Below, one piece after another: positions 49,732 through 58,166 of a DNA stretch of 64,000 bases (position 1 is its first letter; the number at the start of each line of letters is the position of its first letter). Made by a program: the position numbers and the translations under genes. The stretch comes from Rotaria sp. Silwood1 (lineage: Eukaryota > Rotifera > Eurotatoria > Philodinida > Philodinidae): the NCBI GenBank assembly GCA_905250075.1, contig CAJNOP010000044.1:294114-358113 (forward strand), in the 5' to 3' direction. The notes beneath the pieces were generated by a model. That model made no database searches. It had not been told where the DNA came from and worked only from the letters and a program-made list of their open reading frames with translations.

Positions 49732-50142
49732 ATGGCTTTACACAACTTCAGCTTAGCAAAAACATGCGGAATAATTGGCTACGGTGCCTTTTTTTGGAGT
49801 TTAGGTGTATTGGCCATTCGTCGTGGCGGAACATATATGTTTCAAACTAATTTAAGTCGAAGTCTTACAATGGCTGCTACATTACCAGCTGCTTACGCAG
49901 TAATACGTCTTACTGAAGCAGTATTTTCTCTTAATGCGCAAGACACACTTGCCGCAGTGGCATTGGGTACTGGTGCTGCAAGTATTCTTGATGGCATCGC
50001 TCACATATGGTTTCCAAGTGCTTATGAAAGTCCAGAGTTGCAGAAAAAAAATCCACTGGCTGCATGTACCATTTCCAGATATGGATCTGGCTGGTTACTC
50101 TTCTTTGTTGGCGCTGCTCTAACAATGCTCGTATTCATGTAA
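49732..50142 (+). CDS. Four-helix membrane protein, resembling bacterial DUF5367
   Basis: A single open exon of 136 residues with four hydrophobic segments at about 13-30, 46-64, 73-91 and 115-134. The motif ASILDGIAHIWFPSAYE between helices 3 and 4, together with the small four-helix size, resembles bacterial DUF5367 membrane proteins of unknown function. That assignment is from memory and moderate. Codon use is less AT-biased than the surroundings. There is no intron in the coding part, but the ATG follows directly after an acceptor-like TTTAAACAG, consistent with a 5' UTR intron acquired in the host. Possible horizontal acquisition, as is frequent in bdelloids. Confidence 0.8.
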   Translation: MALHNFSLAKTCGIIGYGAFFWSLGVLAIRRGGTYMFQTNLSRSLTMAATLPAAYAVIRLTEAVFSLNAQDTLAAVALGTGAASILDGIAHIWFPSAYESPELQKKNPLAACTISRYGSGWLLFFVGAALTMLVFM

Positions 50143-50664
50143 TATTTTAATTCGTTAAAGGATATCTATATCTTTGATGCCTTATTGCATGTCACTTGTC
50201 TCGTATTACATATTAATCATGACCGTAGATGACAGAATCCTGATATTCGATTTTCTTCCATGTAGAACTTTGAATAGAATATCCATTGATGCTATACAAA
50301 CATGAATACAAGTATACTTCTAACCTTGTAGATGTGTTCAACAACTAAAATTTTTTCATATTTTACTCTCAAGCTATGCTTTTAGTGTTCGTTGTAATTT
50401 GCTTAATACCATAAAAATAAATAATACGTTAATCATATTTTGAATATTTCACTTCATTCAAAGTTTCGAATTGAGATATAGAATAACATTTGCATACTCT
50501 TTCCTTAAGTCTTTTACAAAGAAGATCACTACAATTTTCTTACTTGTTTATGAATAATATATTCATTCAGGATTTCCTGTAGTTAGTCATCAGCTTATTT
50601 TTTCTGTTGGAGATATTTAATGAATGTTATCTATGCGACGGATACTACAATGAATATTTTATGG
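50143..50664. other. Spacer
   Basis: Probable 3' UTR of the membrane protein gene, followed by AT-rich sequence with nothing recognised. Confidence 0.5.
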
Positions 50665-50830
50665 AGGGTGTGGGTGTGGGGTGTGGGTGTGGGTGCGAGT
50701 GTGGGTGTGTGGGTGGGTATGGGTGTGTTAGGAACATAGGAAAACCCAAACGCACGTGCATACCTGCATCCACACTCACAACCACAACCAAGATCAATGG
50801 CCGATTATTTTGTGATCAATCAACAATGTT
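50665..50830. repeat. Palindromic TGTGGG tract, sister copy of the one at 40060
   Basis: Array of TGTGGG variants, the conserved spacer GTTAGGAACATAGGAAAACC, a short AC-rich arm, then a flank AAGATCAATGGCCGATTATT that also follows the tract at 40060. The shared single-copy flank shows that a unit larger than the simple repeat was copied. Confidence 0.85.
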
Positions 50831-51008
50831 GAATAAGACATGATACTATGCAGTGAAACAGCCTCTTTCTAATGGAGAAAACCGCAGCTCTATATCTTAT
50901 TCCTGTCAAAAGTTATTCGCAATTTAAGACTGGCCGGTAACTTTTGGACCATCCCGTACATGCTGTAAATAGATGTTTTTTTTATGCACCGTATTATCGT
51001 CGAACATC

Positions 51009-51127
51009 ACCTGGGTATGAGTGCGGGTGTGGGCTGTAAGGGTGAAGCGTACTTGAAAAGAAGACCCACACTCAAACGTATACACGCACACGTAAAGACC
51101 TACACCGACACCTACCCAACGCCCAGG
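51009..51127. repeat. TGTGGG-type palindrome with CCTGGGTA ends
   Basis: Starts ACCTGGGTATGAGTGCGGG and ends CTACCCAACGCCCAGGT. The centre is the purine-rich ACTTGAAAAGAAGA followed by CCCACACTCAAAC. The recognisable inverted ends suggest a discrete element about 119 bases long. Confidence 0.65.
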
Positions 51128-51324
51128 TAAGAGAAATATCCACGAAGTATTCAGAACGCCATTTTTATGGGACATCCGTTATAACTGCTACGACAGAAAA
51201 CGAATGTAGCCAACTTTTACGAGTTCGGATTCCGTTCGGACAGACTAAATTTTAAATAAACCGGTTGGAGATTAGTTCAGGTCGACTTCGCTCTCAGTTT
51301 CAAATCTCTAATCTCTAATCTCAC

Positions 51325-51368
51325 CGGGGTGTGGTGTGAGTGTGAATGTCGTCTTCTATTCAACCACA
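51325..51368. repeat. Short GT/CA palindromic tract
   Basis: GGGGTGTGGTGTGAGTGTG followed by a short spacer and a CAACCACAGCC arm. A small, imperfect member of the family. Confidence 0.4.
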
Positions 51369-52286
51369 GCCTAGAAACATTTAGTAGAAGGTTGTAAACA
51401 AAATTTAAAATAACAACACATTAGAAGAGAAATAATTCTCCAAATATGCCACATTATAATTGCAAGTGTTTGTTTTTTAATTTGTGAATCAGAGCAACTT
51501 CTCAAACTCTGATTTAGAACAAAATTCATTCATTTGAAGTTTCAATCTAGAAAACCGTAATTTATTATTTGGTAATCATTTCAAATTGAAAACTTAAAGT
51601 CAATTGTTGAACTTTTCCATTTAAATGTTTGGGTAGTCAGCTTTTTGAAATTCTAATTTAGATAGCGTATGTGTGTTTGAAGTGATAGTTGAAGACTTGA
51701 AATCAAAGTTTTCAAGTTTGACAATATCTATATGAGATGTTATTACTAGGATCAGAAGAAATTCGTATAAATTCTCTTCACACTAATCCTTCATAGCTTT
51801 TTCTTTCTAAGAAAATATAACTCATCTAAGTCTACAAACTTAGAAAATTCTTACAGTGTGATTCCTTTGGCTAGCCAATTTTTCTCGCGGAAAACCTATT
51901 AGTAACCAATTTTAGAATAAAAAAAGTAGGTAAGTTGAAATATTAAAATATATTATTATGCTTAGTTTTCCATAGTGTTTCGGATGAGCGATTGTTCAAA
52001 AAAATTTGATAAATCGATAAAAATTGACACGCAAAACGCTACAATATGAAATATTTTTGTATGTGCCGGCCCTGTTGAGCCATGCATAACGTGTTCATGA
52101 AACGTTTCTCCAGAAGTGTCAATCTGATCTTTCAAAGAGCAATGAGATCCACCGTCTTAGATCTTGCTTTTGAACTTAATTCTTGTATAATTCGATGTCA
52201 TTAGATCTTGTCTATAAAATTCTGAAAACCATAAAGTTGTATCTCTTTACAGTCAAAAGTTACTCTAAAAATACCCCTTTTTTCTA
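51369..52286. other. Spacer before the mariner-like element
   Basis: AT-rich sequence with TTGAAGTTTCAA-like motifs at 51480-51730. No gene recognised. Confidence 0.4.
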
Positions 52287-52589
52287 TAGGGTTGGAAATA
52301 ATATTTTGCGCGGGGGGTAACACAATAATTTCAAATAGGGTATGTAATGAATTTTATACCAAATGAAGGCCCGTCCAAACTGGGGTTTGTCAATGCTAAA
52401 ATATTTGGGTTAGGAAAACTTTTGTATGTTGAACTGTCAAAATTTGTAGTATTTTACCGAATACAAGTATCAGAAAAATTATTCATGAGATAAACTTCGA
52501 ACTAAATGTGATGCAAAATTGCTTATTTTTTTATCATTTTATAAATACAATCAATAATGAGTATGACGACCATTTGCGTTTTTTATCTC

Positions 52590-53655
52590 ACGAAGTCAAG
52601 TTGAATATGAGCATAGAAAAGTTTCAAATAACTAGGTATCTGTTTTCATGTTTGCTAAAACATTTGAAAGGTGCATTTTGAGCGTGTCTTTAAGATAACG
52701 ATTATGTTCAGTTTCTGATAATACTTTTTTTCTCAACTTCATCTTTGATTATTGTTCCAATATGTTCTGCCACATTGAGATCGGGTGAATTTTCTGACCA
52801 GATATCATTACCCCAAAATCTAACATCGTTGTCTTGCAGAAAATGTTGCGTCTTGTATGCTCGCATAGAGGGTGCTTTATCATGGACAAATACAACTTCA
52901 TCTGGATCAATAACATTTTCTTTGTTCTTTAAGAAAGGAAATACATTTTGAGTCAAAATTGCATCACGAAAATATTGGCTGGTCCAAGGTTCACCTTTGT
53001 CTTTGATCATCCAGAGTAGCTTCTTAGCAGTAAACATAATAAAAATCCCAATATATGGTTAATGTTTCACCATTTCACTATATCTTTCATTGTCTTCAAT
53101 GTTCTCGACACTTCTTACCCATATTCGACCATTCTGATAATTTGGTCTACGAACAACTCACACATAAAATTCATCAGATGATGCGAGATGATGAAAGTCC
53201 TCTTCGGTTCAATCTTTTAACCAATCGCACAGCCATAATCGATCCGATATATGAGTTTCGGATTTCAACGGTTTGGGAATAACATGGAATAGTTTTAATC
53301 CTTCTCTATGACGATAATTATTGATTGTTCTTGGGACGACGTACTCCTTTTGCTTTTCTGCAATTTCCTTCGCCACAACAGAACAACTTTTTCTTAGTCG
53401 GTCACTCGCTTGAAGAATGATGTCTTGACTTGCTTGTGATAATTTAAGTTTAGGATCAGCATTTGACTGATCAACAAAGCATTGGTCATATGATTTTTCC
53501 CACCAGTCTTTAACAAACGGAATCGAGCGATGGACTTTCTTCGCGACCCATTCTGTATTTATGAATGTTGTACCAGCATCGTGAGCTTCACGAAAGGCAA
53601 TGCATTTGATTCTGTCAATTATTCTCTATTGTTCAGTATCATAAGTACCAGCCAT
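52590..53655 (-). pseudogene. Tc1/mariner-family transposase, degenerate
   Basis: The frame opens at 53655 (MAGTYDTEQ) but meets several stops, one right after the first nine residues and others near SDEFYV, where the first catalytic Asp lies. The best preserved part (52708-53037) contains FVHDKAPSMRAYKTQH, the second catalytic Asp in VHDK, and WSENSPDLNVAEHIG with the final Glu. Thirty-seven residues separate Asp and Glu, so the spacing is DD37E-like. A frameshift in an A run at about 52715-52721 cuts off the C-terminal tail. The N-terminal half contains helix-turn-helix-like sequence (VHRSIPFVKDWW). It cannot make an active enzyme. Confidence 0.85.
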
Positions 53656-53988
53656 TTTCAAGTAATCAAGTTTAATGGATTCACCAAAAGGATAAATTTG
53701 TTTTACTGAAATCTATTGATCAGGATATGATCTTATATATTGTTTCACAAGCTATATAAACTTTTCTGTTCTATAACTTTCTAAGAGAAGAAAAATAAAA
53801 AAATCTTTTTTATGTACCGCTACCACGAGGAACAGATTGTAGAACGCAACAGGACAATCATATCTTCTGAAATAAAGATACATCCGATGATCATTAAAAC
53901 AATACTCTTTCAAATTTATTCAAAGAAAATTCCTAGCGTTTTTTGATTTCAGAAGTCACCAAGGTTACATTATAATGATTGCATTCTA

Positions 53989-54186
53989 CACTGTAAAAAA
54001 ATAGGTTTATTACGAAACCTGTGCCCGAGTGAAGATCCATTAAGGTTTCGTATCGATTTACGAAACCTAAAAAGGTTCAACAAATCATTTTCCGATGTTT
54101 TTTAGGTTCGGTAAATCGATGCGAAACCTTAATGGATCTTCGCGCGGGTACAGGTTTCGTAATAAACCTTTTTCTTTTTTATAGTG
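53989..54186. mobile_element. 198-bp MITE nested in the mariner-type element
   Basis: The ends CACTGTAAAAAA and the complement of CACTATAAAAAA are flanked by TA (53987-53988, 54187-54188). Almost the whole element is two inverted arms, including TTTATTACGAAACCTG and TCCATTAAGGTTTCG, around a small loop. No coding capacity. The TA duplication points to Tc1/mariner-type mobilisation. Confidence 0.85.
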
Positions 54187-54599
54187 TACAAACTTTTATA
54201 AAGTTCGAGAGGTTCAGCTACGAAAGTTCGAATAATCCCTATTTTTTAGCATGAATAAGTCCCATTTTCGACGGGCTTTCATTTGGTATAAAATTCATTA
54301 TATACCCTATTTGAAATTATTGTGTTACCCCCCCCCCCCCCCCCCCGCGCAAAATATTATTTCCAACCCTGTAGAAATGTTAATAACACGGTGTCTTGGA
54401 CATTTGGCAGTAAGTTGGAACATAGAAAAGTCAATATAAATGATTTTATGTTTTAAAGTAAAGTTTATTTATCATCTCCAAAACCTTCACTTCATTATGT
54501 GATGTAAAAAGAATAGACGATAGCTAGCTGCTATCGTATATGTTTTTATTGATTGCATATTAATGAACAATATGCATAGTCAAAATCTAATAAAAGTCT

Positions 54600-56007
54600 T
54601 TATGCAGGGGTCGGATATGTATCCACTTGTTGGCCAAACCATACACATGCATATCCTTTATAAACACCAACACCCATGGCTTTCATTGGTGTATTTTGAA
54701 AAGCACCTTGTTGAATCATAACAGCATTATGTCCTGGACTGTTTTTCCAACTATTAACAGCGTCTATTGCATTAACTGTCATTGTTTTTCTTACATTTTG
54801 TGCATAACCATATGAAATTTCGAAGCCATTAAATTTATAATTACTTATTTCAGATGGTTTACTCCACATTAAGTGTGCTTGTGCATGATCCGATGTATAT
54901 CTAACAGGTTTCCATTTTCCTTTATTACTCCAGCTATGCATATTTCCACCATTAACATCTGGATCATTTTCAATAATATCAATAGCATGTGTACGAGCAA
55001 CATAAGCAAGATTAATAGATGGTTGAAGCAATGGTAAACCATGTTGTTGACGATGATTATTAATAAGTGTAAATATTTCTTGCTCTTTTGCGTCCATGCC
55101 ATGAAATAAGGATTTTTGTTCTCCTTTAACTTTTAATTAGAAGAAAGAAAGTAACAAATGATACAACTAGTCTAAATCAGTTAATAGACTATTGGCCCTA
55201 GCATAGATGAACTATTTGTCGACAATACGTTAGGACTTTATAATAGTTATTGTTCTGATGCTCTTAGTCTACGTACTATTGAACTAAGCAGCATGTGCAT
55301 ACTACTGTAAGATTTTCTAGGTTTTGATACATTATATATCGTTTCACTGATACTTGGTGGAAAGAGGAAACGTGGCTTCGAGGATGCTTTCATAAACTAA
55401 CATCTTTTCTCTGTAGAATGAACAACCATTCCTATTTTCACCTACCCTGTTTCAGTCAGCACTGTCACAGTCTATCGCTGATACTATTGTGGTCATCATA
55501 ATCATCGCAATCATTATCACGATCTCTAGCACCATGTTCATCGTAATCACAACTTCTATAAAAACTGTTATCGCGCTCAATGTCACATCTACCACTGTTG
55601 AGTTAATCTCATCTTCATCATCATCATTGGTAGCCCATAGTTCTTGCAAAGAGTAGTACTGAGTAAGTATGAGAAATGTGATCAAACTACAGAATTACAC
55701 ATCGTCCTTATTGAAATTATTATATTCCAAAGTAAAATCGCATTTATATTAATGTGTAACACGGAGAAAGCCAGACAAAAAAAGAAGACAAGGGATTTTT
55801 TTATACTAGGAGGGTCGTTATATTTTAGGCACTTTTTCAATTTATTCATGAACCGATGCTTAGATTGCAATACATTTGATTTTATATATTAATTTTACCT
55901 TTCATAGTGTTGGTTTCCAAATCAGATGAATATTCAACATTTTTGCAATTGATTATTGATGAACAATAAACAAAACAGAAAATTAACACAGTTACCAAAT
56001 AATGCAT
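54600..56007 (-). CDS. Secreted CAP-superfamily (SCP/PR-1-like) protein, two exons
   Basis: Exon 1 (56007-55899) encodes a signal peptide (MHYLVTVLIFCFVYCSSIINC) and ends at a GTAAAA donor. Exon 2 (55129-54600) carries the CAP domain. Both sides are phase 1 and the total of 639 bases gives 212 residues with no conflict. CAP features are the first His in ARTHA (His84), NMHSWS, and SPGHN with His170. The position of the Glu in the family's GENI-type motif reads AQNV (Gln147), so the usual His-Glu metal site may be altered. CAP proteins are secreted and have diverse roles. Only four Cys-like positions were looked for, and the domain lacks the Cys-rich tail of vertebrate CRISPs. The 769-base intron contains no other gene. 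Confidence 0.88.
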
Positions 56008-56252
56008 CTTGCAATATTGTCGCTGTTAGAACTAGAAGTTGTCTTTCCAATGATCATGCAGACAACAAAAACGATACGTTTTTATAGACTTTCTTTAAAG
56101 ATGTAGTTTCGAATTTCGATTCATAAATCCTCAATATTTAATTGAATGTATTTAATAACAAATAAGGATGAAACCAATATTTCTATTTTCATTATCGAAC
56201 AATAGTCAAATTTCAAACAGAATTTCAATTTTCACTTTTTTTATTTCTGAGA

Positions 56253-56317
56253 AGGTGCAGGTGTGCGCGTATATGTGAATGTATTCAAGAGTTAAGCTAC
56301 TCCTACACGCCTGTACT
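56253..56317. repeat. Diverged GT/CA palindrome
   Basis: GGTGCAGGTGTGCGCG and CTCCTACACGCCTGTAC form the arms around an AAGAGTTAAG-like centre. A CACTCACACTCGCATTC stretch lies about 100 bases further. A weak member of the palindromic family. Confidence 0.4.
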
Positions 56318-56593
56318 AAGCTACGAGTCTCATCAGGCAACTTGGGCTCTATATCATAATTTCGACTTACGATCGAAAAAAAACAAAGATAAGCGTGAGT
56401 ATAGGTTTTCTTTTCACTCACACTCGCATTCTTCTTTTTCTAGTTCAAAAACTCACATTCAATTAATATTTATTGAAAATAATCATAAGATTTAAATCAT
56501 TAATACAATCGCATAAAATGTTTGATTCATTCTACTTGAAACATGTTTACAATTATTTTTTGTTTTTAGATCGATCGAAAAAGCTTGTTAGCG

Positions 56594-56610
56594 CAGCCCC
56601 TTCGGGGCTG
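56594..56610. other. GC-rich perfect hairpin
   Basis: CAGCCCCTTCGGGGCTG is a perfect 7-bp stem with a TTC loop in otherwise AT-rich DNA. It is not followed by a T run and is not part of a tRNA. Function unknown. Confidence 0.5.
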
Positions 56611-56873
56611 AAATGTGGAACTCACGTATATTCTTCAGCTTCATAATACTAATATGCAATGTAAATAGTATAAAATCACGAAGTTTTTAATTTTCTGACA
56701 GGCGCCCTTATTTTTCGTCTTCCTTGTTGCTATTCGCTCAGTATTTTTCATTTTTAACCCTGCTTTTTTTTCTTTAATTTTACATTTTTATTACAAGAAG
56801 TATTGAATTATATGCCGAATGAAGCTGTTATATATATATGTATATGTATATCCCTTATTTTAAATCTGGTTGC

Positions 56874-56956
56874 TAAGGTCTGTAATGGAGGCCTACATTA
56901 CTATGGTCTGTAATGGGGGCCTGTCTGTAATGGGGGGTATGTCTGTAATGTTCTCT
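56874..56956 (+). repeat. GTCTGTAATGGGGG tandem motif
   Basis: Four near-copies of GTCTGTAATGG with a variable G run, in two cases followed by GCCT, occur in about 80 bases. They lead directly into a TGTGGG tract 20 bases later. Confidence 0.6.
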
Positions 56957-56973
56957 TCCGTTGCTATAATCTG

Positions 56974-57088
56974 TAGGGTGTGGGTGTGGGTATGGGTGTG
57001 GATGTGGGTGGGGTTGTGAGTGGGGTGGGGGCGCGGGCGTGGATGTCGGTGTGGATGTGTGGAGAAATGTTCTCTACAAGCACACCCC
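56974..57088. repeat. TGTGGG tract truncating a transposase
   Basis: About 85 bases of TGTGGG variants, a short AGAAATGTTCTCTAC spacer and a short CACACCCCAC right arm. The arm abuts the C-terminal truncation of the transposase remnant on the minus strand. Confidence 0.75.
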
Positions 57089-57764
57089 ACTTGATACTAA
57101 TGCATCTTTATTTGGTGGTGCTAAACTATAAGGAGAACGATCACTGCCTTTTCTACCTGTTTGATCTATCATCAGCAGGTTCTTCTTTTTCACACGCTGT
57201 AATATTCTTCGACATTTCGCCAATTGATTCCAATAGGCATCAGTATCTAAATATGTATACAGACGGGTAAAAATTCAAGTAGTCTAGTATGCATGCATTT
57301 GAACTTTAATAAAAATATAGAGAAATGATATTAAAATAATATTTTCATTTCTTCGATTTCAAGACGTTGTTTAGTCTTTTTCCATCTTAAATTCCAGTCA
57401 GAATTACCATAGTAACGAACAGTACGCAATGATATATTAAGAAGAGGTTTTTTTCTGAAGATTCTTATGTATATCAATATATGAATTTTTTTTCTTTTTT
57501 CAATAGCTTTTAATACCGGACGTAATATATATCGATGACTGTCGTTCACAATTCGGTGTCTTTGTTTATGTGATTTTTGTTGACCAACTAATGATTCTTG
57601 TGTTCCATCCCATCGTTGATACCAATATCTAACCAGCATACCATCACTGCACATATTTTCCATTTTTTAGCTAATGATTTAAAACCAAAACCACGTTTAT
57701 GTGATCGATATTCTTCTAGTATATATTGCTTGAATGATGACGTACATGTATCACGTGTGGGCAT
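57085..57764 (-). pseudogene. Second Tc1/mariner-type transposase remnant
   Basis: The frame starts at 57764 (MPTRDTCTSSFKQYILEEYR), has a frameshift near 57655, and continues as SDGMLVRYWYQRWDGTQESL and ISLRTVRYYGNS, the DNA-binding helix-turn-helix region. After a stop at 57331 a further in-frame piece lies at 57085-57270 (CRRILQRVKKKNLLMIDQTG, then SPYSLAPPNKDALV). The Asp in MIDQT would be the first catalytic Asp. The rest of the catalytic domain is absent: homology stops at the TGTGGG tract. Distinct in sequence from the transposase at 52590. Confidence 0.7.
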
Positions 57765-58166
57765 TTTAAAGTGTTGTATGTAGTAAAAGAAAACGTAAAT
57801 GAAAAATATGATACGAAAAAAATAGTTGCAAGTGAAAATTTTTTTTGTGATGGAAACGTATATTTGTTTAAATTTAACTAAAGAATATATATGAGTCATC
57901 TATACATAATCGATCTACTAGAATATGTTCTATACTACACATTTATGCGTTCTCTACTAAGTTATTATTTGTACATAAAATAAAAAGACAAAAAAACGAA
58001 TTGCATAATTTCAATTTGCCTTGACTGTATATATGACCAAAGTTAGGATGTGGGTATGAAGGGATGGGTGTAGAAAAAGAAAAGATACCCCATACTCACA
58101 GCTACACACATCCTCTAATACTGTTACTGTGTGATATTTTAAGAAACAACAAAAAATATTTTATTA
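57765..58166. other. Spacer with one small palindromic tract
   Basis: AT-rich. Contains a TGTGGG-type palindrome at 58047-58114 (GGATGTGGGTATGAAGGG, centre GAAAAGATACC, right arm CATACTCACAGCTACACACATCC). Probably also the 3' UTR of the minus-strand F-box gene. Confidence 0.6.

Larger units (their letters stand above)
52287..54371. mobile_element. Tc1/mariner-type transposon, 2.1 kb, decayed
   Basis: Terminal inverted repeats of roughly 100 or more bases begin AGGGTTGGAAATAATATTTT after the first base and include GCGCGGGGGG and TATACCAAATGAA. They are flanked by TA dinucleotides (52285-52286 and 54372-54373), as expected for the superfamily. The element carries a broken transposase on the minus strand and a nested 198-bp MITE near its right end. 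The G run in the left repeat is 6 bases; the matching C run in the right repeat has grown to 19 (54328-54346). Confidence 0.88.

Noticed and set aside
56594-56610. Bacterial-type terminator or tRNA arm
   Set aside because: There is no T run after the hairpin, no nearby bacterial gene and no cloverleaf can be formed.
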